The position numbers were made by a program, and so were the translations under genes. Positions 38,201-45,341 of a DNA stretch of 64,000 bases are shown here, piece by piece. The stretch's first letter is position 1. Every line of letters begins with the position of its first letter. The notes under the pieces were generated by a model. It was not told where the DNA came from. It searched no databases and saw only the letters and a program-made list of their open reading frames with translations. Location of the stretch: NCBI GenBank assembly GCA_020635715.1, contig JACJZG010000002.1, positions 186,001-250,000 of the forward strand. The letters run 5' to 3'. Origin of the DNA: Flavobacteriales bacterium (GTDB lineage: Bacteria > Bacteroidota > Bacteroidia > Flavobacteriales_F > PHOS-HE28).

Positions 38201-38205
38201 GGTCG

Positions 38206-38367
38206 TCAGCCGATGATCTCGAGCTTTGGATAGCGCTGCTTCCAGGCGGCAAGCGCTTTCTGGGAGGAAACGGTGATGACCGTCCGGGAATCGAGACGGA
38301 CCTTGATCTCCTTCACTCCCGCTTTGATCGGACGTTCCAGGATGAGCGCGGGTTTCTTGCGTGGCAT
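38206..38367 (-). CDS. small basic protein, copy B of a tandem pair
   Basis: A 53-residue protein too short for most gene finders. It starts MPRKKPALILERPIKAG, continues VKEIKVRLDSRTVITVSSQK and ends ALAAWKQRYPKLEIIG. It is identical to copy A (38390-38551) at 37 of 53 positions, counted by eye, with most differences conservative, so both are likely real proteins kept by selection. The composition is basic with a predicted strand-strand-helix order. No family is recognised. The gene is 22 bp downstream of copy A and 5 bp upstream of the SRPBCC gene on the same strand, so it probably belongs to that transcript. Confidence 0.75.
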   Translation of the reverse strand: MPRKKPALILERPIKAGVKEIKVRLDSRTVITVSSQKALAAWKQRYPKLEIIG

Positions 38368-38389
38368 GTTGCTTTCGTTGCGGAGCTGA

Positions 38390-38551
38390 TCAACCGATCA
38401 CCTCCAGTTTGGGGTAGCGCTGACGCCAGAACTCCAGCGCCTTCTTGCTGGCTACCGTTATGATCGTACGTGCGTCCAACCGGACTTTGATGGCTTTCAA
38501 GCCTTCTTTCACCGGTTGGCTCAGGATGAGGTCTTTCTTCTTTCGTGGCAT
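38390..38551 (-). CDS. small basic protein, copy A of a tandem pair
   Basis: A 53-residue protein that starts MPRKKKDLILSQPVKEG, continues LKAIKVRLDARTIITVASKK and ends ALEFWRQRYPKLEVIG. The core KVRLDxRTxITV and the tail QRYPKLExIG are shared with copy B. I start at ATG 38551 because similarity between the copies begins exactly there; a longer in-frame start at 38641 has no counterpart. It would be the first gene of a possible operon copy A - copy B - SRPBCC - crtZ. The function is unknown; the size and charge would suit a nucleic-acid or phosphate-binding peptide, which is speculation. Confidence 0.75.
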   Translation of the reverse strand: MPRKKKDLILSQPVKEGLKAIKVRLDARTIITVASKKALEFWRQRYPKLEVIG

Positions 38552-38918
38552 GGGGTCTGTCTCGTTCCTTTCTTCACTTGGTCCAAGCGTTCGTCTACAA
38601 GACGATCGCCGTGCCGGTCCTGCTGCCCCAAGAACGCCCAAGCGCCTTGCATAGTTCGCATTCCTACCGCGAATAGCCAGGAAATTGACATTGTTTAACG
38701 GCCGATGGGGGAAAGTGCCTCTCTGTAAAATAATGTTCTGTTCCTCAGGCTTTTAACTCATATAACACGGGCTCGGTCGCTCCCGCGATCGCGTACAAGG
38801 TAATGATATTCAGCGGCGTCGCAGCCATTCTACAGAGCAGCCCCCGGTGGAGAAGAGATCGCCTGGCGCGGCTCGACCTTCCAACAGCCATGCTTCAGTA
38901 TAGTATGCCATCTGATGG
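38552..38918. other. intergenic region without a recognised gene
   Basis: About 370 bp between copy A of the tandem pair and the nuclease remnant. It is visibly more AT-rich around 38690-38770. It holds a 10-bp palindrome CGCGATCGCG at 38784-38793. A short open frame on the plus strand at 38803-39018 shows no recognisable protein features and overlaps the nuclease remnant. I find no perfect promoter box, tRNA or repeat here. Confidence 0.5.
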
Positions 38919-39099
38919 TCAGGCTATTAACTCGTTCTTGCGCCGCTGCTCCTTACACACGATCCGCCAGTCCTTCGCTCGGCCTGTCCAGGCTCGGTGC
39001 TCGCCTAAGTGCTTTTGAAGACAATGGGTGATGGGCTGTTCCGTGTGTCCCACGTAGTAGCGGTCCCATTCATCGGAGCGCAGTATAGAACCACGCCAT
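38919..39099 (-). pseudogene. GIY-YIG endonuclease remnant
   Basis: A minus-strand frame ending at a TGA (38919-38921) reads SILRSDEWDRYYVGHT, then LQKHLGEHRAWTGRAKDW, then RIVCKEQ and a stop soon after KNELIA. This matches the start of single-domain GIY-YIG nucleases (a YIL-type first strand, YYVGHT, then W-T-x-x-A-x-D-W-x-I-V). The expected C-terminal part with the catalytic Glu helix is missing. There is no start codon in that frame; the only nearby ATG (39097-39099) is in another frame that stops after nine codons, so a frameshift has probably separated the start. It lies immediately downstream of the tRNA-Val pair. Confidence 0.6.
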
Positions 39100-39104
39100 A
39101 TGAA

Positions 39105-39128
39105 AAGCCCCGACCATGGCCGGGGCTT
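39105..39128 (-). terminator. rho-independent terminator of the tRNA-Val transcript
   Basis: On the minus strand AAGCCCCG pairs with CGGGGCTT (39105-39112 with 39121-39128, an 8-bp stem), followed by TTC after the stem's TT. It begins 1 nt after the end of tRNA-Val(CAC), so it ends the tRNA transcript. Confidence 0.75.
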
Positions 39129-39129
39129 G

Positions 39130-39204
39130 TGGGACCTACTGGATTCGAACCAGTGACCTCATGCGTGTGAAGCATGCGCTCTAAACCAGCTGAGCTAAGG
39201 TCCC
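39130..39204 (-). tRNA. tRNA-Val (anticodon CAC)
   Basis: A full cloverleaf folds on the minus strand: acceptor GGGACCT with AGGTCCC, D-stem GCTC/GAGC, anticodon stem CATGC/GCATG with loop TTCACAC, and T-arm ACTGG-TTCGAAT-CCAGT. The anticodon CAC is at 39169-39167 and reads GUG. The discriminator base is A, and the 3' CCA is not encoded, so it must be added by the CCA-adding enzyme. Confidence 0.95.
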
Positions 39205-39243
39205 AATATGTCAAATGCGGTCGTGTTCGTCACTTCCGCGGAG

Positions 39244-39318
39244 TGGAGGCAGCCGGATTCGAACCAGCGACCCTCTGCTTGTAAGGCAGATGCTCTGAAC
39301 CAGCTGAGCTATGCCTCC
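39244..39318 (-). tRNA. tRNA-Val (anticodon TAC)
   Basis: A cloverleaf on the minus strand: acceptor GGAGGCA with TGCCTCC, D-stem GCTC/GAGC, anticodon stem TCTGC/GCAGA with loop CTTACAA, and T-arm GCTGG-TTCGAAT-CCGGC. The anticodon TAC is at 39283-39281 and, when modified, reads GUA/GUG/GUU. CCA is not encoded. It is 39 nt upstream of tRNA-Val(CAC), and the two are probably one transcript from the promoter at 39361. Confidence 0.95.
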
Positions 39319-39336
39319 TTCAACTTGAAAGAACAG

Positions 39337-39350
39337 GCGCCTTTCGGCGC
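39337..39350 (-). other. GAAA-tetraloop hairpin in the tRNA leader
   Basis: GCGCC/GGCGC form a 5-bp stem closed by a GAAA tetraloop on the minus strand, between the -7 box at 39361 and the first tRNA. It may be the end of the folC transcript (a TGTTCTTTC stretch follows) or a leader stem for RNase processing. Confidence 0.4.
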
Positions 39351-39360
39351 TAAGGGGCGG

Positions 39361-39368
39361 CAAATATA
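39361..39368 (-). promoter_or_regulatory. -7 promoter element for the tRNA-Val pair
   Basis: The minus strand reads TATATTTG, a perfect TAnnTTTG match 42 nt before the first tRNA base and just 10 nt after the folC stop codon. Confidence 0.6.
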
Positions 39369-39378
39369 GCGGAACGGA

Positions 39379-40596
39379 TCAAACAACCTCCGCCACCACG
39401 AACACGCTTCCGGTGATCAGGATCAGGTCGTTCAATCCGGCTGCGCGCGACGCCGCTTCCAGCGCTTCCCGCACCGAGGGATGGTGCCTGCCCGTGAGTC
39501 CATGTTCAGCGGCAATGCGGGTCAATTCAGCTGCGTCAAGGCCTCGGGGGATGTCCGCCTTGCAGAAGTAATAGGAGGCCGATCGGGGCAGGCTATCCAA
39601 GACACCACCGATGTCCTTGTCATTGACCATGCCCAGCACGATGTGCAGCCGCTCGTAGGGTTGGCACTCGACCATCCGCATCAGGGTGCGTATGCCATCC
39701 ACGTTGTGCGCCACATCGGCCACCGTAAGCGGTGCATCGGCAAGGAGCTGCCATCGGCCGAGCAGGCTCGTGTTCCGCACCACCTGCCTGAAGCCGGCTC
39801 GAACAGCCGCTTCAGGAACCCGCCAATCGAGTGCGCGCAGTTGGATCAGGGCGGCGTACGCGGTCCGGGCATTCCGTTCCTGGTGGTCGCCGGGTAATCC
39901 GCTGGGGTAGGGAGCCCAGGGTCCTCGATCGGCGAATGTGATCGGTGAGCCGGCTTTCAAGGCCGCAAGCCGGAAGACTTCGGCAATGTTCCCTTCGGCT
40001 TCCCCGATCACCACGGGAACGCCAGGTTTGATGATGCCCGCCTTTTCCGCCGCGATGGCCTCCAAGGTGTTCCCAAGGAAGTCCATATGGTCCCAGCCGA
40101 TGTTGGTGATCACGCTGACCTCCGGGACCACCACGTTCGTACTGTCCAGCCGGCCGCCCATGCCTGTCTCGAGGACCGCGATGTCCACCTTCCGCTCACG
40201 GAACCACCAGAACGCAAGAGCCACGCCCCATTCGAAGAAGGAGGCCTGGATGGGTTCGAAGCCCTCGCGATAGCGCTCGACGAAATGCACCACGTCCCTT
40301 TCCGGGATCATTTCGCCATTGATGCGGAACCGTTCGCGGAAGTCCTTCAGATGGGGTGAGGTGTGCAGGCCGACGGTGTATCCGGCCTCCTGCAGGACGC
40401 TCGCGATCAGGTGGCTGGTGCTGCCCTTGCCATTGGTGCCGGCCACATGGACGCACCGCAGGCCGCGCTCGGGATGCCCCGTCAGCGTCATCAGTTGTTC
40501 GGTGCGTGAAAGGTCAGGCTTGTACGCGGCCTTGCCGATCCGCTGGAACATGGGAAGCTGCGCGTAGAGGTACGCCAGCGTTTCCGTGTAATCCAT
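39379..40596 (-). CDS. folC: bifunctional folylpolyglutamate/dihydrofolate synthase
   Basis: A 405-residue Mur-ligase-family enzyme that adds glutamate to dihydropteroate or to folates. The P-loop is visible as HVAGTNGKGSTSHLIASVL (about 52-70), the family signature as TSPHLKDFRERFRING, then ETGMGGRLDSTNVV, ITNIGWDHMDFLG and the C-terminal DVAHNVDGI. The length is normal. ATG 40596 is used since it lies 2 bp after the stop of the TonB-like gene and matches the family N-terminus; a longer frame up to 40869 would read antisense-like sequence through that gene. It is the last gene of the ExbB-ExbD-ExbD-TonB transcript. Confidence 0.94.
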   Translation of the reverse strand: MDYTETLAYLYAQLPMFQRIGKAAYKPDLSRTEQLMTLTGHPERGLRCVHVAGTNGKGSTSHLIASVLQEAGYTVGLHTSPHLKDFRERFRINGEMIPERDVVHFVERYREGFEPIQASFFEWGVALAFWWFRERKVDIAVLETGMGGRLDSTNVVVPEVSVITNIGWDHMDFLGNTLEAIAAEKAGIIKPGVPVVIGEAEGNIAEVFRLAALKAGSPITFADRGPWAPYPSGLPGDHQERNARTAYAALIQLRALDWRVPEAAVRAGFRQVVRNTSLLGRWQLLADAPLTVADVAHNVDGIRTLMRMVECQPYERLHIVLGMVNDKDIGGVLDSLPRSASYYFCKADIPRGLDAAELTRIAAEHGLTGRHHPSVREALEAASRAAGLNDLILITGSVFVVAEVV

Positions 40597-40598
40597 CG

Positions 40599-41375
40599 CT
40601 ATCCGGGGAAGAAGCGCAGCTTGATGTAGTGCGCCTGTTCGGGAGGTCCATCCGGCAGCGGCACGAAGCGGCAGGTCTTCGCGGCTCGCAAGGCTACGTT
40701 CTGAATGGCCACATCCGCCGTTCCGGTGTTCGCCACGGAAACCCGAAGGACGGTGCCCGCGCGATCCACCACCACCTTCACCTCCACCCAGGTGGCGTTC
40801 TGCAATTGCGGGCGCTCGCTCAGATCCGGACCTCGCGCCAGACCTCGTCCACCACCGCGCAACTCCCACCCATCGCCACGCATGGCGCCGAGTCCACCGG
40901 GCCTGCCGTCGGGTGCACCGGGATCACCCGGCTTGCTGTTGTCCGGCCCATCGGCCGGTTGTTGCCCCGGCTTGTTCCAATTGTTCAGGGCATCGGAAAG
41001 GCGGCTGTCCACAGTCGGTTCCTTGGGTTTTTCAGGCTTGGGTTTCGGGTTGGTGACGGGCTTGGGCTGCTTGGGCTTCACCACCTCCACATCGCTGTTC
41101 TCCTCGGTGGCCACGTCCTCATGTTCCTCGGGAACCACGGGTGCTGCGCTTTGTTCACCGCCAGGGTCCTTCGTGGGTGTGTTCCCTCCGCCGTCGTCCG
41201 TGGTTCCGAAGTCGGCCATCGCCACCTCCACTGTTTCCTCCGGCAGGGGCGGATCGAATTGCTTCAGGCCGATGAAGAGGAAGAGGATGAGCAGGAGCAC
41301 ATGCACCACGACGGTGGTGATCAGACCAGTGGTCCGGTCCCGTCGTTCATGCGGGTATAGCGCTGCCGTGCTCAT
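40599..41375 (-). CDS. TonB-like energy transducer
   Basis: A 258-residue protein with one N-terminal membrane helix (about residues 17-40, LITTVVVHVLLLILFLFIGL), then a long periplasmic linker rich in Pro, Lys, Glu and Gly (about 75-190; PKQPKPVTNPKPKPEKPKEP), and a small C-terminal domain (about 195-258) resembling the TonB/TolA end, with VEVKVVVDRAGTVLRVSV and FVPLPDGPPEQAHYIKLRFFPG. With ExbB and two ExbD it forms a proton-driven system that powers outer-membrane transport or envelope work. It overlaps the upstream ExbD by 4 bp (ATGA). It could be TonB- or TolA-like; the target is unknown. Confidence 0.85.
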   Translation of the reverse strand: MSTAALYPHERRDRTTGLITTVVVHVLLLILFLFIGLKQFDPPLPEETVEVAMADFGTTDDGGGNTPTKDPGGEQSAAPVVPEEHEDVATEENSDVEVVKPKQPKPVTNPKPKPEKPKEPTVDSRLSDALNNWNKPGQQPADGPDNSKPGDPGAPDGRPGGLGAMRGDGWELRGGGRGLARGPDLSERPQLQNATWVEVKVVVDRAGTVLRVSVANTGTADVAIQNVALRAAKTCRFVPLPDGPPEQAHYIKLRFFPG

Positions 41376-41800
41376 TTCGCCGGAGTTGTGGGTTCGCCCG
41401 GTGCGGTGGGTGCTGCGGCCAGCACGATCCGCCATTTGTGCGTCTTCGCGATGTTCAACACGTCCACCATCCGTCCGGTGGGCACATCCTGTGCCACGCT
41501 GAGCACGATGGCATCACTCTCGGTGTGCTTCGCCATTTCGGCCACCAAGGCTCCCTCGATCCCGTCCATGCCGATGGGCGAGCCGTTGAGCGTACCGCCC
41601 TGTTCATCCATGAGCCGCAGCGCCACCTTGGGCTGGGTCTTGCTCGAACTGGTCTTATTCTTCGGCAGGTCCACCGGCAGGGCGAACGGACTCACCATGG
41701 TGCTCACGATCACGAAGAAGATGAGCAGCAGGAAGACCAGATCGGTCATGCTGCTCAGGCTGAAGCCCGCGTCCACCCGGTGTGTGCTGCGTATGCCCAT
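41372..41800 (-). CDS. exbD: ExbD/TolR family biopolymer transport protein (second copy)
   Basis: A 142-residue protein with a short cytoplasmic N-terminus, one membrane helix (MTDLVFLLLIFFVIVSTMV, about residues 18-37) and a periplasmic domain. The proton-carrying Asp of ExbD/TolR is present as the D in SMTDLVFLLL. Two different ExbD subunits in a row are common in Bacteroidota. It is the neighbour of the first ExbD (1 bp gap) and is coupled to the TonB-like gene (ATGA overlap). Confidence 0.92.
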   Translation of the reverse strand: MGIRSTHRVDAGFSLSSMTDLVFLLLIFFVIVSTMVSPFALPVDLPKNKTSSSKTQPKVALRLMDEQGGTLNGSPIGMDGIEGALVAEMAKHTESDAIVLSVAQDVPTGRMVDVLNIAKTHKWRIVLAAAPTAPGEPTTPAK

Positions 41801-41801
41801 G

Positions 41802-42200
41802 CTACTTCGGTCGTGTGGCGATGATGACCTTCCAGTTGTTGCGCTTGGCGATGTCCATCACACCAACGGTGACACCGGCGGGGACACGCTGATCCACGTG
41901 GATCACCAGGCTCGGATCCTTCGCCTCGAACAAGGCCATCTTGTCCTTCAGCGCACCTTCGAGGTCCAGGGGAGCAACGGGCTTGTCGTTCACGCTGAAG
42001 GCACCGTCCGCATCGATCCGAACTCCGACGCGCGGCTTCTCCTTGGTCTTGTTGGCGCTCACGGGCAGGTCCACGGGCATGGTCGTGGGGCTCACCATGG
42101 TGCTGATGATGACGAAGAAGATCAGCAGCAGGAAGACCAGATCGGTCATGCTGCTCAGGCTGAAGCCCGCGTCGATCCTATTGTTGCTGCGCAGCTTCAC
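41802..42200 (-). CDS. exbD: ExbD/TolR family biopolymer transport protein (first copy)
   Basis: A 132-residue ExbD/TolR homologue. Its N-terminus (NNRIDAGFSLSSMTDLVFLLLIFFVIISTMV) is almost the same as in the next gene, with the conserved Asp in the membrane helix, while the periplasmic domain differs (RVGVRIDADGAFSVNDKPVAP). The pair therefore arose by duplication, and the two probably form a heteromeric ExbD dimer inside the ExbB pentamer. It starts 9 bp after ExbB. Confidence 0.92.
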   Translation of the reverse strand: MKLRSNNRIDAGFSLSSMTDLVFLLLIFFVIISTMVSPTTMPVDLPVSANKTKEKPRVGVRIDADGAFSVNDKPVAPLDLEGALKDKMALFEAKDPSLVIHVDQRVPAGVTVGVMDIAKRNNWKVIIATRPK

Positions 42201-42209
42201 GGTGGATGA

Positions 42210-42932
42210 TCACTTCGCCGGGGATTCCAGCACCTCCATGAACTCGATGCTGCGCGATTCCATCTTCTGCACCACCTTGTTCACACGCGCCACAAGCAGG
42301 TTGTAGCCCACATACGCGGGGATGCCGATGATGAGACCGGCCACCGTGGTGATCATGGCCTGCATCATGCCGCCGCTCAGCTGGCTCAGTTCGACCCCGG
42401 CGCCGCTCACTTCCATCGTGTGGAAGGTCACCACCATGCCCACCACCGTTCCCAGGAAGCCGATCATGGGTGCGGCGCCCGAGATGGTGGCCAGAATGGG
42501 CAGGCCGGCTTCGAGGCGGTAGACCTCCAACTTCCCCTGGTTCTCCACGCTCACCTCGATGTCCTTGAGCGGCTTGCCGATGCGGCTGATCCCCTTCTCC
42601 AACATGCGGGCCACCGGCGAGTTGGTCGTCTGGCACAGGTTGCGGGCACTGTCGATCTTGCCGTCGCGGATGTAGTCGCGCAACTTGGCCATGAAGTCCT
42701 TCTCATCGCGCAGCGCCCGGTTGATGGCCATGCTGCGTTCGATGATGATGTACACTGCGGTGAGCGACATGAGGGCCAGCGGCCCCATGATGTACCAGCC
42801 GCCCATCTTGATCAGCTCCCACACGGAGAGGGTCGTCTCCTGGGGGACCACCGGCGTGGTGGCGGTGCTGTCCAACATCTGGCGGGCGGCCTCGGAGGCG
42901 TCCTGGATCTGTGCGAAGAGTTCGAGGGACAT
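42210..42932 (-). CDS. exbB: MotA/TolQ/ExbB family proton channel protein
   Basis: A 240-residue inner-membrane protein matching ExbB/TolQ. A membrane helix near residues 32-52 (MGPLALMSLTAVYIIIERSM) is followed by a cytoplasmic domain with NSPVARMLEKGI, and then by two helices, LPILATISGAAPMIGFLGTVVGMV and AMITTVAGLIIGIPAYVGYN, that line the proton path. It is the first gene of the ExbB-ExbD-ExbD-TonB-folC transcript. No perfect -7 box is seen in the 44 bp to the GDH gene, so the promoter may be weak or further upstream. Confidence 0.93.
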   Translation of the reverse strand: MSLELFAQIQDASEAARQMLDSTATTPVVPQETTLSVWELIKMGGWYIMGPLALMSLTAVYIIIERSMAINRALRDEKDFMAKLRDYIRDGKIDSARNLCQTTNSPVARMLEKGISRIGKPLKDIEVSVENQGKLEVYRLEAGLPILATISGAAPMIGFLGTVVGMVVTFHTMEVSGAGVELSQLSGGMMQAMITTVAGLIIGIPAYVGYNLLVARVNKVVQKMESRSIEFMEVLESPAK

Positions 42933-42976
42933 GGGTGCAGGTTGAAAGTGGAACGCGGGGGTGCCGCTCTTAATTG

Positions 42977-44200
42977 TCAGGTAAGCCGTTCCAGCGCGAT
43001 CTCGAACGCTGTGCGGGTGAAGTTCCTTGGAGTGTCGTTGCGTGCATGCACCGCTTCGATGGCCTTGCGGATGACCATGCTCACGTCCTCGAAGATGGCC
43101 TTGTCGCCGAGGTCGTTACCCGGCTGCATGCAATAGGCGAACACACGGGCCATGCCGCAGTTGGCGATGAAGTCGGGGATCACGCTCACCTGGCCGTCGG
43201 CATGTTCTGCGATGGGTCCGTAGAAGATCTGTGGGTCGGCGAAGGGTACGTTGGCGCCACTGCTGATCACTTCGAGCCCCGCAGCGCTCATGCGATCCAC
43301 CTGTTCCCGGGTCACGAGGCGACTGGCCGCACACGGCAGGAAGACCTCCGCGCCGATACCCCAGATCGCATCGTTCACCGCATTGAACGACAGCAGGCTG
43401 GCGGTGCGCAACTGGTTCGCCTCCTTCTGTACGAAGAGCATCTTCACCGCTTCCGCGTCCAGGCCCTTCGCGTCGATCAGCCCGCCGTTGCGATCGATGA
43501 TCCCCACGATCCGTGCGCCCTGCTGTGCGAGGTAGTAGCCGGCCGCCGCCGCCACATTGCCCCAGCCCTGGACGATCACCCGTTTATCCTTCACGCTTCC
43601 ACCCTTCACCGCATAATAGTGGCGCACGCTCTCCGCCACACCCCAGCCGGTGATCATGTCGGCCACGGCGTACTTCCCCGCCACAGGAACGTAGTTGGTA
43701 TCATCCACGATCTTGCTCACGCCGGTGCGCAGCTGGGCGATCGCCGTGCGCTTCACGTCCTCCGCCGATCCGATGTGGCCGTTCACCACCCCTTCCTGCG
43801 GATGCTGGAGCCCGTAACGTTCCGTGATGGGGATGACCTCATGCAGTTCGTCCACGTTGAGGTCGCCTCCCGTGCCGTAGTAGTTCTTCAACAGGGGCAT
43901 CACCGCCTGGTACCAACGGTCCAGTACCTCGCCTTTACGCGGGTCAGCCGGGTCAAAGTCGATCCCGCTCTTGGCACCACCGATGGGCGGACCGCAGACG
44001 CTGAACTTCACCTCCATGGTCTTCGCCAGGCTCTCCACCTCGCGGCGGTCCAGGCCTTTCCGCATGCGGGTGCCGCCACCGGCCGCACCACCGCGCAGGC
44101 TGTTGATGACCACCCAGCCCTTGGCGCCGGTGGGCGCATCATTCCACTCGAAGACGATCTCGGGGGCACGCTCCTCGAAGCGGCGCAGGGCTTCACGCAT
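42977..44200 (-). CDS. Glu/Leu/Phe/Val dehydrogenase
   Basis: A 407-residue amino-acid dehydrogenase that interconverts an amino acid and its 2-oxo acid with NAD(P). The substrate domain shows GGAAGGGTRMRKGL, and the catalytic Lys is in CGPPIGGAKSGIDF. The Rossmann domain has VIVQGWGNVAAAAGYYLA, and the C-terminal part has EVISSGANVPFAD and VIPDFIANCGMARVF. Size and layout match the glutamate-type group common in Bacteroidota; the exact amino acid is not certain. ATG 44200 is preferred over the GTG one codon upstream. The gene is monocistronic. Confidence 0.9.
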   Translation of the reverse strand: MREALRRFEERAPEIVFEWNDAPTGAKGWVVINSLRGGAAGGGTRMRKGLDRREVESLAKTMEVKFSVCGPPIGGAKSGIDFDPADPRKGEVLDRWYQAVMPLLKNYYGTGGDLNVDELHEVIPITERYGLQHPQEGVVNGHIGSAEDVKRTAIAQLRTGVSKIVDDTNYVPVAGKYAVADMITGWGVAESVRHYYAVKGGSVKDKRVIVQGWGNVAAAAGYYLAQQGARIVGIIDRNGGLIDAKGLDAEAVKMLFVQKEANQLRTASLLSFNAVNDAIWGIGAEVFLPCAASRLVTREQVDRMSAAGLEVISSGANVPFADPQIFYGPIAEHADGQVSVIPDFIANCGMARVFAYCMQPGNDLGDKAIFEDVSMVIRKAIEAVHARNDTPRNFTRTAFEIALERLT

Positions 44201-44300
44201 CACGGTTCCAGGTCAGTGGGGCGAAAGTAACCAGCCCCTCGGGGCGGCTTGGGAACCGGCCGGGCAAGGTTATCCCGTGGGGCTGTTAATACGGACAGGT

Positions 44301-45341
44301 CTATCGCTTGATCACCTGACCCACCCCGACAGTCCCATCCTGGGCTTCGGCCCGGATCAGATAGGGCCCCGACGGCAACGAGCTGAGGTCGATCGTCGAT
44401 GAGCCGGCCGGCTGGTGCTCATCCAACACCATTCGTCCGGAGCTGTCATGTACCAGGATACGCCGCGCATCAGACTCCATCCCTGTCAGCTGGACCAGGC
44501 CATCCGTGACGCTCGGTGAGAGTAAAAGGCTTCCGATCGGCCTTTCATTCGGGATGTATGTTGTGGTCGGATCGCGGCAGATCGTGATCCCGCGCGCCAC
44601 ACTGCCGATCAACGCCCCGTTCCGATACTCATCGCAGGTGATCCGAAAGAACCATGTACCCGCGTTCGCCACGTATATCCACGCGAGATCCCCACTGGTC
44701 CAAGCCACGAGAATATCACTGGGAGGCTGTGGAAAGGAATATCCCTCGACATCATCGCACTGATCCCCCAGAGGTACACCGATGCTGAAAACAAGGTCGT
44801 CCCCATCCTGTTCACTGGCACCGAGGTTGTGGATCAGGGTGTTTATGGCATGGGAGAAGTTCCAGTGGCTGTTGCTCATGACCAATGAATTGTTCGGTCC
44901 CAAGACGGGGTCGATGACCAGGAGCGCCGAAATGCACTGCCATAAGTTACCTGAGTTCGGCAGATCGACAAGTCCTTCTGGGAAGAAACCATCGACATAT
45001 CGGATCACGAAGGCGCCTGGGCCTTGGTAGGTGTGATCCGCCATGTAGCGGCTTCTCCGAGAGCTGCATGTAGCACTTTCCCGGTCCTCCACCTCCATAC
45101 GCGTCGCCGGTCCTGTGCTTCCGTCGCCGAACTCGATCATCACCGATCGTTGATCCTCAGGGTCTTCCGGTCGGGTGTAGAGGTCGAGCGTGATCCGATA
45201 GGTCAGGTCGCCGAGGTGTGTGTAAGCGATCTCACCGCCGTAGGAACCAAGGAGTTCGGAAAGGCTTGCGCCAATGAGCCAGCAACCGATGGTCAAGCGG
45301 TGTAGCACGGTGTTCATTTGGGTGGTGGGCAGGTCGGTCAT
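44301..45341 (-). CDS. secreted protein with GG-E-I-Y-type domain and C-terminal sorting-like domain
   Basis: A 346-residue exported protein. After the signal peptide comes YGGEIAYTHLGDLTYRITLDLYTRPEDPEDQ, the start of a domain frequent in secreted Bacteroidota adhesin-like proteins (typical form GGEITY...YRITLTLYRDC). A later part has RITCDEYRNGALIGSVARGITIC, and the C-terminus (GSLLLSPSVTDG to GPYLIRAEAQDGTVGVGQVIKR) resembles a type A T9SS sorting domain. The start used overlaps the stop of the upstream paralogue by 4 bp; an in-frame ATG at 45317 would give a cleaner signal peptide. DNA composition looks more AT-rich than the neighbours. Function unknown. Confidence 0.75.
   Translation of the reverse strand: MTDLPTTQMNTVLHRLTIGCWLIGASLSELLGSYGGEIAYTHLGDLTYRITLDLYTRPEDPEDQRSVMIEFGDGSTGPATRMEVEDRESATCSSRRSRYMADHTYQGPGAFVIRYVDGFFPEGLVDLPNSGNLWQCISALLVIDPVLGPNNSLVMSNSHWNFSHAINTLIHNLGASEQDGDDLVFSIGVPLGDQCDDVEGYSFPQPPSDILVAWTSGDLAWIYVANAGTWFFRITCDEYRNGALIGSVARGITICRDPTTTYIPNERPIGSLLLSPSVTDGLVQLTGMESDARRILVHDSSGRMVLDEHQPAGSSTIDLSSLPSGPYLIRAEAQDGTVGVGQVIKR

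Noticed and set aside
38552..38918. Possible attachment site or insertion sequence near the tRNA genes
   Set aside because: No duplicated tRNA end, no integrase, no terminal inverted repeats and no transposase were found; only the GIY-YIG remnant remains.
39005..39214. A 69-codon frame on the minus strand that crosses tRNA-Val(CAC)
   Set aside because: Its middle (TGSNPVGPTS) is the usual false translation of a tRNA T-arm; the tRNA explains the sequence.
40597..40869. A 5' extension of folC by 91 codons
   Set aside because: It would overlap the TonB-like gene in another frame and has low-complexity Gly/Arg/Ser content; the family N-terminus starts at ATG 40596.
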